A stretch of DNA of 29,610 bases from Tulasnella sp. 424 (GCA_019633425.1 WSUB01000303.1:1-29610), one strand, 5' to 3'. Numbered from the stretch's first letter, positions 1 to 11,528 are shown. Notes: generated by a model not told the origin, from the sequence alone. Translations and numbers: made by a program.

Positions 1-115
1 GAACACTTCAAGTCGTAGTTTCATTTCTCGGATCATCATTACGTACTGGAAAGAGCACCGAAGTAGACTGAAAAAGCACAAAGTCCGATAATCAGAACAA
101 GGGTACCCAGAATTA
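1..115 (-). pseudogene. Truncated duplicate of aspartic protease (exon 2 and flanking introns), cut by the window edge
   Basis: Bases 1 to about 112 match 7451 to about 7562 almost exactly, with only a few substitutions. In protease B that stretch is part of intron 2, the 21-nt exon 2 (here about 47-67) and most of intron 1. After about 115 the similarity stops, and exon 1 with its signal peptide and propeptide is absent. Instead the sequence runs into the 3' flank of protease A. The copy therefore looks 5'-truncated, with any remaining exons lying left of the window. Intronic bases are as well conserved as exonic ones, so the duplication or gene conversion is recent. Whether the rest of this copy is intact cannot be seen. 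Confidence 0.7.
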
Positions 116-402
116 TTTGGCTTCCGACGATCCCGTCACAATAGTCGTGTCCAGGACGAAAATGTCTGCAAGCTATGTGCCTACGTGATCAAATTACACG
201 ATATACAAGAATTTTGTGGTAGATACAGTACTTTAAAGTCCGAGAGACAAGGAACATGATCACATAGCTACAACGAAAATCGTCAACAAAGAGAAAAGAT
301 TACGACAAACAATACGATAATTGTAACGTCAGTCCTTCAACTTGGTTGTATCAAGAACACATTCCATCGAGCCTAGAGGCCCTAAAAGCCTCGAAACAGC
401 GC

Positions 403-2489
403 TCACTGGTTACTCTTGGCCAAACCAACACGGTTCCCTCCGGCATCGTAAATGGAGTACCAGTTCTTCAAGAAAACATCTCCAACAATAGCAAAGTTGA
501 CTGCTTGGGCGCTGCCGAAAATAGCTCCCATACAAAGATCGCTGCCCCTATGGACGCGAAATTGCTTTAACGCACGCGCTTCGTGAAAAGGCGAAGGGGG
601 GAATTGGCAAACTTACTCGGTAACAGGGCCTGCATTGAAATCTCTAGCATCAATGGCGAACGGCTTACCACCGAGCACGAATGCGACTTCTGGGATTGTC
701 TGGTTGCATGGGAAGGCGTAGTATCCGTTAGGCTGGCCTGGGGCGGGAGTTGCTCCAGAGATGTTGGCGTATAGGGCTTGCGCGTGCGCCAATGGGACCC
801 AGATCTGACAAATAGCGTGATGAGAGGCACCCATATCAGTATTGTTTAGCGACCGCGGGAGGAGGTAGACCTGGCTACGTACGGAAGTCGTGCCGGTATC
901 CATGATGCAAGAGAGGCCTTGGGTGGCGTTTTGTCCGTTCACAGTAATTCCATCAGCCTAATGAGAAATTCGAAGGAGAAATTTGTTGGTGGGCTTCAAG
1001 CCAACGGACTTCATAACAGGATATCCCATACCGCGATGCTCCAATAAGCCTGAGTGCCGTTGGTAGCCGAGGCTTCCAGGGGGTAGTATGCGACGTCTTA
1101 TAGAGACGAATTCGAATTCATTAGAGTCAACTATCGTTCCAACCATCATTCTCCAGTACCCATCGCCTTACCTCCAGTATATTTTGATGAATCGGTGCAC
1201 CCGATACACAACTATTCGTCATATCTCGTCAGCTGTCACGTGTACAACCACACTTTCCCGGAGCACTTGAGAGGACGAACCTCAGACCCGGTATTATTTC
1301 CTCTCGCCAGGTAGAACGAGAACAAATTCGAAGTCAAGGAATTCTGTTGAACGAGGTTGAAGAAAAACGGTGTGGCCTTGGCTTTAGAGTCTGCCGGGAA
1401 TGCCATTCCCATCAGAGCTGCAAAGGTCTACGACGGAAATGCCGAGGCAAGGGGAGGGGGTTGAGTCAAACTCGGTGAAGCAGAATCAGAAACACCAGAC
1501 AGATACCCACCCCATTGGCACCAAAGTCGCCACTTTCTTGAGTAATAGCGGCGAAGGTTTGGTTTTGGACCGTCAACCCTCCAACGGTGACGGTATCAGA
1601 TGCCAGAGTTCCCGTTTCTTGAGAGCCGTCTCCGTATTGGATCGTGAACCTGCAAAGGTTTTTGTGTAAAGCATGGTCAGAGATAATTTAACTAGTAAGC
1701 TATTATTGCAAGTGTAGCTCACGGTTGGGATGACGCGCTGTGAAAAAGAGTAAGCAAGTCGACAAATGTGAGGACAAGAGGCAAACGACGTACTGGAAGG
1801 TAGAGGATTGAGCCGTGTTGAAGAGGCTTGCCCCGCATCCAGTGCAGTTTTCACTAGAGAGCCCATATCGTAAGTAAGTAAATTTATAAAAGCGAAAAGA
1901 AGCCGAAAATGGATAAGCTTACGTTGGGATGAGAAGGTCAGCCGAACCAGTGTCAAAGTCGACCGTGAGTTGCTGAGCAGGGGTACCAACTGGCGAGGAG
2001 CGACAATGAACAGGTAAGTAACACTGGGATCAGCTTTTAATTTAGTCATAGTTCTGTTAAGCACCGGTTAGAGCACCGTAGTAGGCTAAAAGGCCAGGTC
2101 CCATAATCAGAACATGCTTATCGGCTCCACGTTCAACGCTTCTACGCACCAACATCTCCGTTATCATTCAAGCTAATCGTCCCATTGCCCTGCCTCTTCT
2201 TCAGCGACTGAATATCAAAAGGCTCGATAGCCTTGGCCTTGACTTCCCTCCTTCCCTCGGGACCCAAACTACGCTCCTTCGACGCAGGGTTGGCATAACG
2301 ATTGGAAACCTTGTTCCTCTCCGCTCGAGCAGCGACCGCGTTGAAAGGTGTGTTTGGGGATGTGTTGAAACCTCGTCTTTGTTGACGGATGGGGATCACG
2401 TGCGCTTGACGTTGTGGTTGAGTAGGGTTAGAAGCGACGAGTGGTGCGAGGAGAAGGGCTGTGGTGATGGCTGAAGTTGGCAAGATCAT
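403..2489 (-). CDS. Secreted pepsin-like aspartic protease (family A1), protease A
   Basis: Twelve exons on the minus strand: 2489-2150, 2085-2065, 1989-1923, 1853-1794, 1737-1723, 1649-1507, 1417-1281, 1211-1172, 1096-1032, 957-883, 804-617, 547-403, giving about 431 aa. Exon 1 encodes a signal peptide (MILPTSAITTALLLAPLVAS) and a basic propeptide ending KKRQG, a Kex2-type site. The mature enzyme has both catalytic motifs: FDTGSADLLIP (Asp about 133) and CIMDTGTTS (Asp about 316). The flap IQYGDGS has the usual Tyr. The C-terminus reads VFLKNWYSIYDAGGNRVGLA, standard for A1 enzymes, which hydrolyse peptide bonds at acid pH outside the cell. Splice sites and frame agree exon by exon with protease B. 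The exon 6 donor (GTATCT) is the weakest call. No lesion was found, so the gene is probably functional. Confidence 0.85.
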
Positions 2490-2593
2490 GGTGAATTTGG
2501 ATTTAGATGGTAGTCTATAGTACAGTAGCGTTTGTATTATGTTAGAGGAGCCAAGGAGCCAAGTTTATCATTAGCCGGAGTGGCTTGAGTACT

Positions 2594-2690
2594 CTTTTAT
2601 ACTTATGGAGAAGCGCAGTGGCTGTCGCCCACGGCTCCCGATCCACAGCACTCCGCTCCCACTCGTCCCTGGCACACATGACGTAGGTCC
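2594..2690 (-). promoter_or_regulatory. Promoter of protease A: TATA box and conserved ACGTCA-containing element
   Basis: On the minus strand TATAAAAG lies at 2601-2594, about 105 nt before the ATG at 2489. About 186 nt upstream, 2675-2690 carries a 16-nt block (plus-strand CACATGACGTAGGTCC) found identically upstream of protease B. Its core, TACGTCA on the gene strand, resembles a bZIP (ATF/CREB-like) site. Conservation within a diverged promoter supports a regulatory role. The binding factor is inferred. Confidence 0.5.
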
Positions 2691-2831
2691 TGCGATCCGC
2701 TGCATATGGCGCCGCCGGTTGCGCACGTTCCTCACGCCTACTGCAGGGCTGCAGTGCTCGGCGTCTAAAATCGAACGTTGTGGAGGTTGGAAGCCGCGGC
2801 CCACTTCTTCCAGGGCCATCGTATTACTCAA

Positions 2832-3757
2832 GACTGGTAAGACCGAGGGAATATCAGTTGGAGATATCGATGACGTCTAGCGTGAGGAGCTTGAGTTTGC
2901 AAGTTCTATTGAAACACGGAGACAAGTTGCCGCGCGGAGTTTACGGTCATACCACCGGAGTGACGCCTCGCGAGGATAAGACATTGGGGTGCATGAAGCT
3001 CCTGTAGCGATGGATCCTTGCTTGATGCACGACGAATAGTATCGAAGGTGCAATTAGACCATGTCAAGGAACGGAGTGGTAACGGTCCCTGAATACGTCA
3101 TCGCTCCGCAAACTTGCCTCCACCAGGCACACAGCCACGGCGTCCATAAAATCCACGACACGAGATAGTTGGGATTCATGGTAGATAGAGAAGTAATGTA
3201 AATTCCAAGATATGACAAAGATGGCGGAGAGATACACATAGCTACAACTCCGAGTATCATCCTGGAGCTTCTCAGACAAGAAGGGCGGAAGTATATGCAA
3301 AAGGCCGCGTGGGGTTTTATCTAATGACTGCTCGAAGATACTTATGTAAGGGTTTCAATCCGCCGGTATTTTGTTCACTTTTACCATTGTCGAGATGTGA
3401 TACTTTTTGGCGATGTTTGGCTTGGGTATCGCTTCTCAACCACCCGGCTCGACCCCGTGACCGGACCACGTTATCGTCATCGTCGCTGCAGCATTTGAAT
3501 CGGCGAACAGGTATGAATGTTCCTCCTTCTACATTAAGATCTTCTATCTTCGAAGGGACGAGTCCTAACGAATGCGTGGCGTTCTAAGCAGGCCGCAGTC
3601 CGCGGGCAGTCCGGCGGAGGGTCAAGTGGCTGTACTACGCTTGGCCTGACTTCGGAAAAGGAGGAGGGATGCTCAGGTTCTTGGTGAAAACGCATGTATA
3701 CAATTAACTAACGACGCAAATACTCGACATTCATGGTGTTAACTATAAGTGGAATTG
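2832..3757. other. Gene-free stretch between protease A promoter and F-box gene
   Basis: No open frame here has coding character or resembles other genes in the window. Around 3181-3260 the plus strand weakly resembles the 3' flanks of proteases A and B (a run like ACACATAGCTACAA), which could be a degraded flank copy, but the match is too short to rely on. Nothing else recognised. Confidence 0.4.
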
Positions 3758-5379
3758 TCACTCAAACGTAAGTAATTCATCTTTCCAGAAAATCCTCGTC
3801 CCTACAGCAAGATCTTGGACCTCCTTCAAGAATTTCATGTCGGGTCCAGTCGGATATGACGTGCTCCCCGCGTAAATTCTGATTTCCTTCAATGGTTGTG
3901 GCGGCTGCAATTTGGCGTGCTGAATATGTTCATCTCCATAACGCCCTTTCAGCATCTCCACCAAGTAGCTGTTCCAAAGTCCACGCCGATAGTAATTAAT
4001 TCTTTCTAGGTGAGGAAAAGGCCACACGGATGGGTCCGATTGTCGTGGAGAACTGAGATACTGGAGAACTGAAATGGGCGGGACCTCGGGTACGTCGAAC
4101 GCATAAAGGGTGACTTCTACCACTCTCGGCTTTGGGAATGCGCCGTATAATTCGAGATGTTCGATGTGCGGTTCGACGTCATCAAATTCGAGGCGAGCCG
4201 GCATTGCTCTAAAGTTGGGCCCTAGGTGCTCCGCCAGCCATTCGAAGACATCTCGGGCAAAGCCATACTGGTTCTGGATCTGCTGGACCTCGAAATTGAA
4301 GTTGAGATCTCCCAGGTCAAGAGAGTATACTCCAGTCGAATAGAAATCAAATTCGACTAGGGCTGCCCGGGATACCAGCTCATGAATGGTCGGCATGAAG
4401 TGAGTGATCTGGTTCGATAGTAAATTGTCACGAGGCGGAGTACTGTCCACCATGTCGCAGGTGAGGCGAAGACTTGACAATGTATTGGTGCGGAGTCCCG
4501 AGAGGAGATAATGGATGGTTTCAACCGGGAGCCAAAGCTCCAAGGATAGGAGAGAGGGTAGATGTGTGATATGAGGGACGGCTTTATTCGGGTTTAGTGT
4601 GAATAATTGCTCTAGTTTTAATACCTTCAGATTGTTCGAACTCTGAAGTACCCGAAGCAAGTCCTCCATCGTTACGTGCCCAACTGCCTCCAGGCTCAGC
4701 GAGGTCAGGTTGGCAAGCCAAAGAGGAATCGTCATGCAAAGACATTTGATCTCCAATTCCGTCAACCTCGATGGTACGCTGGGCTCCCCGAAGATGTCAA
4801 TGACCGAAGTATTACGAGGATGATAATAGGGTATCAATATCCGTAGCGTCTCCAACAACGGCATTTTTGATGTTTGTAGGTCGGAAAGGACGTCCGCATC
4901 GGATACGCTGATGTCAACGGTGCGCCAGTACTGGATCCTGTCCTTCACGAGAAGCAAGAACGCATCCGCCTTGCACCGAGCACCCCTAGGGTAGACGATA
5001 TCGAGGGGTGCTTGACCAGTATGACTGAGGGCATTTCGGACATGAGAGAGGCCATCGAGGGCCGTGATGTAGGTCCACAACGTCGAAGCTGATTCTACGA
5101 TCTCCCTCCAGTGCTTGCAAACCAGACCCAATCTTGCTAGGTGTTGACCGGAGGGTGGTGGATGGACAACATCATGGAAGATGCAGAGAAGAACGTCTTC
5201 CGAGACTCGGTGAATGGGGGGCCCCTCCAGACCTCGGAGCTCAGCATGGCTCACCGCAGGGTGGATAGGTGTGTCGGACGGGGATGGGGCAGCACTTTCC
5301 GATAAGTACTCCGACGACCTAAGTAATTGACAGCCGGGTTAGCAACTTTTCCACAACATGAGAAAGAGGAATTTTACAT
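3758..5379 (-). CDS. F-box protein, probable substrate adaptor of an SCF ubiquitin ligase
   Basis: Long open frame (5318-3758) with an F-box-like segment at about residues 35-85 (VSEDVLLCIFHDVV .. LARLGLVCKHWREIV .. LWTYI). A leucine-rich region follows with LRR-like strands such as LTELEIKCL, LTSLSLEAV and LKVLKLEQL. This is the usual build of the large F-box families of Agaricomycetes, which bind Skp1 and choose targets for ubiquitination; the target is unknown. The open frame has no Met at its start. A 59-nt intron (5377-5319, donor GTAAAA, branch-like GCTAACC, acceptor TTAG) joins AT at 5379-5378 to G at 5318, making ATG TCG TCG GAG in frame. This gives about 520 aa. The C-terminus is complete. 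Confidence 0.8.
5319..5377 (-). other. 59-nt intron splitting the F-box gene's start codon (AT^G)
   Basis: Minus-strand donor GTAAAATTCC, a branch-like GCTAACC and acceptor AATTACTTAG. Removing it fuses AT to GTCGTCGG and creates the only suitable in-frame ATG before the F-box. Without splicing, the frame upstream of the F-box has no Met; the next in-frame Met lies about 130 residues further on, after the F-box. Confidence 0.65.
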
Positions 5380-5841
5380 TAATGACAGTAATGCTTGAAA
5401 AAGCACAACTTTTCGTGTGACTGGAAGATTAGCTGCTTTGACAAGGACAGTGGATGGTAAAGCTTAGCACGAGGCGGTGCTGGATGAGTCCCCTGCCTTA
5501 TATCCGCCCGCTTTCTCCGACGCTGCCCCCAGGAGCGCCACACACCCCATCCCGCGCCACACACTGGTGCCACCACCCTAGACACACTGCGCTGTGCGTG
5601 ATACATGAATCAATGACACGAGGGAATCAGAATTTGTGGTAGATACAGCATTGGAAAGTCCAAGGTGCGACAACGAAAAAGAGCGGAGAACCACATGGCT
5701 ACAATGAGTATCGGCGAACAAGGAGGAAAACATTATTACGGTGAACGATACACTAGAACGAGTACTTCAAATAGGTGGGGTATCCATGGCATATGTAGTC
5801 CATCACACATCACCCGGAGACGCTACAGAACTTCGACGCGC

Positions 5842-7933
5842 TTACTGGTTGCTCTTAGCCAAACCAACGCGGTTCCCTCCAGCATCGTAGACCGAATACC
5901 AGTTCTTCAGGAACGCATCTCCGACGGTGGCAAAGTTGACACCTTGATCAATACCCATAATGGCACCCATGCAGAGCGTTCCGGTCCTAAACAAACGAAA
6001 CAAGGTCAGACAATCTACATTTCCCCCCGAAACGGCGAGTGAGGAGAAGAAATCGACTTACTGGTCAAGCGGTCCAAGGTTGAAATCCGTGGCATCCATA
6101 GCGTACGACTGCCCGCCGAACACAAAGGCAATTTCTGGGACCGCCTGGCCGCACGGGTAGGCGTAAGTTCCGTCAGGTTGGCCTGGGGCAGGGGTCGCTC
6201 CAGGGATGGCAGAGTAGATAGCCTGGGCAAAAGCAGTTGGAACGTAAACCTGCACATAACGTCAGAGAGAGAGTTCCATGATCAACATTAATTCAGATGT
6301 AGAGAAAGGAGTAATGCTCGATACGTACACCAGTCGTACCGGTATCCATAACGCAAGAGAGGCCTTGGGTGGCAGCTTGGCCGTTCACGGTAATGCCAGA
6401 AGCCTAATAAAGGGCGTCAAGCAAAATATCAGTTGGCTATGATCTGACAAGGTCCGAGAGAGGGCCATCTTTACCGCTATGCTCCAGTATACCTGGACGC
6501 CTTGTGTCGCCGAAGCGTCCAAAGGATAGAAGTTGACGTCTAGAAACGGAATTTCATATCGGTTAGGAGCGGATTCCATCGAGCTTCGAAGCGTCTCAAC
6601 TTACTTCCAGTATATTTCGACGAATCAGTGCAGCCTATGCACAACTAATTATTATCCCTTGTGAGCGTCCCATCGGACAACATTCATTCGATAATGAGAG
6701 GACCAACCTCGGACCCGGTCTTGTCCCCTCTCGCCAGGAAGAACGAAAACAAGTTTGAGGTCAAAGCGTTCGCTTGAGCCAAATTGAAGAAGAATGGCGT
6801 TGCTTTGGATTCCGCGAGTGACGGGAACCCCATTCCCATTAGACCTGCGAAGATCTACGCACGGAACGCCCCGGGGCGAGGAGGGTTGTGAGAAATCGTG
6901 TGCGCAGAATAGGATGGCGGGAGGAAAGGATGCTTACCCCACCAGAGCTGAAGTCCCCACTCTCCTGAGTGATAGCAGCGAAGACCTGGTTTTGGACCGT
7001 TTGTCCAGCAACAGCGACCGTGTCGGATGCTAAAGTGCCCGCTGCTTGAGAGCCGTCTCCGTATTGAATTTGGAATCTGGAAGAGGGTTCGGATCCTTGG
7101 TCACTTTATCGTCATGGATTAATCGAAGGCGTTGGCTTACGGTGTGGATGAAGCCCTGTAAGAGAGCGAATGGAGGGGGAATATCAGCAATCGTGGAGAT
7201 GGATGAGAACGAGCGGAGCACGCACTGGAACGTGGAGGATTGGGCAGTGTTGAAGAGAGGGGTACCGCATCCGCTGCAGTTTTCGCTGTCGGGACACATA
7301 GTCAAAGTCAGCCAGGGCAAGGGAAGGCGAAACCGGAGGCCTAGGGGAACTTACGTTGGGACAAGCAGGTCAGCTGAACCAGTGTCAAAGTCGATTACGG
7401 TTTGCTGCGCAGGAGTACCGACTGACAAGGCAAGACAACAAACAGATTAGGAACACTTCAAGTCGTAGTTTCATTTCTCGGATCATCATTACGTACTGGA
7501 AAGAGCACCGAAGTAGACTGAAAAAGCGCAAAGTCCGATAATCAGAACACGGGTAGCCAGAATAACCCCTCACTTTCGACGCCGTCTACGCACCAGCATC
7601 GCTCTGATCCTGCAAACTATTCTCCCCACTGCTCGCCCTCTTCTTCAACGACTGGATATCAAAAGGCTCGATAGCCTCCACCTTGAATTCCCGCTTCCCC
7701 TCGGAACCCAAGCCACGCTTCTTCGAGGCGAGGTTGGCATAGCGATTGGAAATCTTGTTCCTCTCCGCCTGGGCAGCAGCAGCGTTGAAAGGCGTGTCAG
7801 GGGATGCGTTGAACCCGCGTTTTTGCTGACGGATGGGGACGACGTGCGCTTGGCGCTGTGGAGGTGTCGGGTTGGAAGCGACGAGCGGTGCGAGGAGGAG
7901 GGCTGTGGTGATTGCTGAAGTTGGCAGAATCAT
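5842..7933 (-). CDS. Secreted pepsin-like aspartic protease (family A1), protease B
   Basis: Twelve exons on the minus strand: 7933-7594, 7517-7497, 7421-7355, 7285-7226, 7155-7141, 7076-6943, 6844-6708, 6644-6605, 6539-6475, 6403-6329, 6249-6062, 5986-5842, giving about 428 aa. Signal peptide MILPTSAITTALLLAPLVAS is identical to that of protease A. The propeptide has LKKR before the mature part. Catalytic motifs are FDTGSADLLVP (Asp about 133) and CVMDTGTTG (Asp about 313); the flap is IQYGDGS. A cysteine pair NCSGC and the LCIGCTDSSKYTG segment follow the family pattern. Exon lengths equal those of A except exon 6, which is 9 nt shorter. The coding path is open throughout and ends VGLAKSNQ. 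Probably a secreted acid protease. Confidence 0.87.
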
Positions 7934-8028
7934 GGTTCTGTGCTTGGGTTGTAGTTAGGATGGTTGTAGGATAGGGGAGCCCAGGGGTTGAATGACGAAT
8001 GAAATCTTGAGCCGGAGACGGTTGAGGC

Positions 8029-8108
8029 CTTTATATGCCTGCGGAGAGGTTGCACCGGCTAACGTCGGGGAGGGGGCACTCCACCTCCACCGCACATGAC
8101 GTAGGTCC
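8029..8108 (-). promoter_or_regulatory. Promoter of protease B: TATA box and conserved ACGTCA-containing element
   Basis: Minus-strand ATATAAAG at 8036-8029, about 96 nt before the ATG. The 16-nt block CACATGACGTAGGTCC (plus strand) at 8093-8108 is identical to 2675-2690 upstream of protease A, at a similar distance from the start (160 against 186 nt). Proteases C, D and E show no such block near their starts. Confidence 0.5.
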
Positions 8109-8182
8109 CGCAAATATGCTGCGCAGCGCGACACTGGTCTTGCAAAACGCTCCTCACGAGCTTTACGCCACCGACATGTCAT

Positions 8183-8908
8183 TTGCGCAAGGTGGTGTGC
8201 CTCTTGGCAGTGCTCGGCATCTAAATTTGAGCTTTCCGGGAAGAAACGAGGCTCACGAGGCCTGGGATCTGGAACGCCGCATTTCGAACGAGCTGCGGAT
8301 AGCCTGGAAGAAAGTTTCCTCCGAGACAGTGGGATTCGAATTAGTAAAGCTGAGGGAATTTAAGTTGTAAATGGCCCGGCATACAGTACATCCAGCATGG
8401 CGGTCTTGAGCAGCAAAGACTACTTAGTGGGGCTTCACTGGTAAAATTGGACCATCCTCTGGAAAACGACTCCGTATAAATTAGAAAGCTGAATTAGGCT
8501 CTTGAACCGATGGCCCTTCGGTTGATGTGTGATCGGCTGCGGAAAGAGGTATTCGAGGCATTATGCTATCTCAAAAGGGTGCGGTTGAGCTTCATTCGAT
8601 CGAATTTGTGTTTGGACTGACGACCCTGACCGCAGCACTCTCCCGCCGCAACCACGTTTCAAGCATCGAACATTCGCCTTAAGGTAGCATTCACGAACGA
8701 GGCTTGCCTCGCTCGTTCCCATGAAAGAACCCGCCACTTGCGTGCTATGCGCCCGGCGCGGGCTTTGAGGCTTGGATGAAAAGCCCTCGCCGCTTGGATA
8801 CATCCAGCACAACCTTCGATCATCTCATCCACCTCCCCAAAGCAAACTCGAGTTTCTTCTTGGGTCTTTGATTGCAACTTATATCGGTTTCCACCGCCGC
8901 GACTCGCA
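8183..8908. other. Divergent intergenic region between protease B and the kinase-TPR pseudogene
   Basis: Separates two divergently oriented genes. No convincing coding sequence. TTATAT at about 8879-8884 lies some 30 nt before the pseudogene ATG. Nothing else recognised. Confidence 0.35.
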
Positions 8909-11528
8909 ATGGGAAACCTCATCTCGAAGACTTTGAAATCGTTTCGCGTCCTTTGGGTTCGGATTTATCGTGCCCCTACGACCGACGGAAAAGCCGACGG
9001 AGACAGCCGTCAAGATGCACCCCAAGACACTACGAACGGAACCAGAAGTGAACCTTCTGCGATGCGTCCTTATTCTCGCTGTCAAGTCGCTCGGGTAGTT
9101 AATGACATTATTGCAGCGAGCTCGAGACAAACTGGACCGTCTGTCATGTTTCCGCATCTCTTCCAGTGCGATCACCTTTACATCAGTCAATCCGAATGGG
9201 AGTGGTGGCAAAGCCGAAGTGCTCCGAGGGTCATTAAACCAGGGAAAGGGGGCAAGCCAACGGCAAGTGGCAGTGAAAAAGATTCGATACCACGGTGGCA
9301 AGAATAAGCAGGAGTTCACAAATGTGAGAATGGTACTACCCGTGATTCATTGCGCAGGCTTATGCCCTCGCTTTAGGAATTCGTTCACGAAGTAGAGATC
9401 TTGGCTGGGCTGTCTCACGAGAACATCGTCCGATTCCTCGGTTTCCTTGAAGACCTCGAAAACGGAAAGGTTTGGATAGTTTTGTGTTGGGCCCCTAATG
9501 GGAACGTTAGCGAATTCCTCGCAACGGGAAAGTAGGAAATCCCCGAACGTCTCTCTTTGGTAGGCCACGTTATGCAATTGGGCCGGGGAAACTTGCGAAA
9601 GGTTGGCTCAACACGTATATTCCAGATCAAGGATACATTTCGGGGCCTCGAATACCTTCATACACGTCGACCACCGATCTGTCATGGCGATCTCAAGTCG
9701 GTGAGCGGGCTGAATCTGTCCTCACGTAGCTTGCTGGTTCTGACCTCGAAGGCGCCAGTTCAACATTCTCATCAGTTCGTCTTACCACGCAATCATCACC
9801 GATTTTGGCTCGGCTCGTGCACTCGGTGATTCCGAGCTAGGGGCCAGAGATATCATGGAAGAGCAGGGTTCGGCAGAGGGGGACCCACCGCGGTTGAAGC
9901 TTACCCCCAAATCCACCTCGTTGCGAGCGGCAATCAGTTGACTCTGACAGGGCCTGCGTACTCACTCCGTTGGGCACCTCCGGAAGTCGTGAATGGGGAA
10001 CGTCCCAGTTTGCCGAGCGATATATGGACAGCCGGGTGGGTGTGCTGGGAGGTAAGTTGAGTTGGGAAGGTGCAATCGCCTTGTTCCAATCACTGACTTT
10101 CGTCAACGGATTATTGGTCAGATAATGACGGATAAAGTTCCATTTCCGGAACTTAATTCGGCGGGTCCCATTACTTTGATGGTGGTTCAAGGAAAGGTTC
10201 CTCCCGCTTGTCAAGACGCACAGCTATCGCAAATCATCAGACTCTGTAGTTTAATGAAGGATTGTTGGAAATTCGATCCTCGATGTAGGCCTAGTATTAC
10301 TCAATGTCTCAAGGACATAGATCGGATGGTGAGTCCAGTACTGGTTTGATACACAATGTTCTAATAGAAGTCCCTCGCAGCCGTCCATGCCACCGTTAGG
10401 CGGAATAACTCCAGACTGCAAAGTCAGATCCATCAAGCTTTTGTTGCAAATGGGTTGGATTCAGTACTCGCAGAATCGCTACGAAAATGCCGCCTCCCTG
10501 TACCAGCAAGCGCTGAGGGCTGCGACCGACGAAGACAACCAACTTGCAAGCGCAGAAGCATTATACTGCCTGGGAAAGGTTTACAGCGCTCAATCCCAAC
10601 ACACCGACGCCGCAGAGCCCTACACACGAGCGCAAGACATCTTCGCTCGCATGGGCCACGACGAAGGCCGAGCGAACACGCTACGAGGACTGGGACAAGT
10701 ATACTGTATCCAGTCCAAACACGATCAGGCTCAAGAGCTCTTCATGCAAGCGCAAGAAATCCTCACTCACACTGGCACCGACATGGGCCGAGGGAACGCA
10801 ATGCGGGGGCTGGCAGAGGTCTACCACGCCCGAGGGAGATACACCGAGGCCGAAGGGTCCTTCATTCAAGCGCAGAAAATCTTAACTCGCATCGACGACG
10901 ACCTAGGCCAAGCCAACGCGACACGAGGCCTAGGAGAGGTGTACCTTTCTCAGTACAAATACACCGAAGCCGAAGAATCCTTCATCCGGGCGCGAGATAT
11001 CTATACTCGAATTGGCCATGGTCTAGGCCGAACGAACCCACTGCGAGGCCTGGGGGATGCCTACGTCGCTCAAGAAAAATACACCGAGGCTGAGGCGTCC
11101 TTCACCCAAGCGCAAAATATCTACACTCAGATCGGGCGTGACCTGGGCCGAGCAAAGACGCTACAAGGACTGGGAGAGGTCCACCGCGCAAATACACCGA
11201 GGCCGAAAGCTCCTTCAACGAAGCACAAGATATCTACGCCCGGATAGGACACGAGCTAGGCAGAGCAAACACGCTACGAGGGATGGGGGAGGTCCACGTA
11301 GCCCAGTGCGAATACGCCGAAGCCAAGGAATACTTCTTCCAAGCGCAAGAAATATACAGTCGCAGCGGCCACGACCACGGCCAGGCAAACACGCTGCGCG
11401 GTCTTGGTTACCTTTCCTGGAAGCAAGGTGAGATGACTGACGCAACCAAATCCTTTACGGAAGCAAGAGATATCTATGCTCGTATTGGTCAGTTTAATGA
11501 AGCAGAATGTGCTTCACACATTGGCTAG
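8909..11528 (+). pseudogene. Kinase-TPR gene, inactivated (nonsense and frameshifts)
   Basis: Paralogue of the intact gene at 20931. From the third exon on the kinase exons are 9377-9559 (183 nt), 9626-9700 (75), 9759-10051 (293) and 10122-10328 (207), then a TPR exon 10381-11528. The 183, 75 and 207 nt lengths equal those of the intact gene. Kinase landmarks: glycine loop GSGGKAEV, QVAVKKI, HGDLKS..NIL, DFGSAR, PPEV. About nine 40-residue TPRs follow (RANTLRGLGEVY..AQ..YTEAE). Lesions: TGG to TAG at 9533 (Trp in EWEIPE of the paralogue), a one-base loss near the G run 9878-9882, and a frame break near 11188-11192 between two TPRs. The N-terminus begins MGNLISK, matching an N-myristoylation motif, but how it joins the kinase frame near 9100 is unclear. 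Any single lesion could be an assembly error; three together argue for a dead gene. Confidence 0.82.

Noticed and set aside
10455..11093. Second long plus-strand frame rich in Arg and Pro inside the TPR exon
   Set aside because: Out-of-frame shadow of the TPR repeats; the repetitive DNA keeps stops away in more than one frame.
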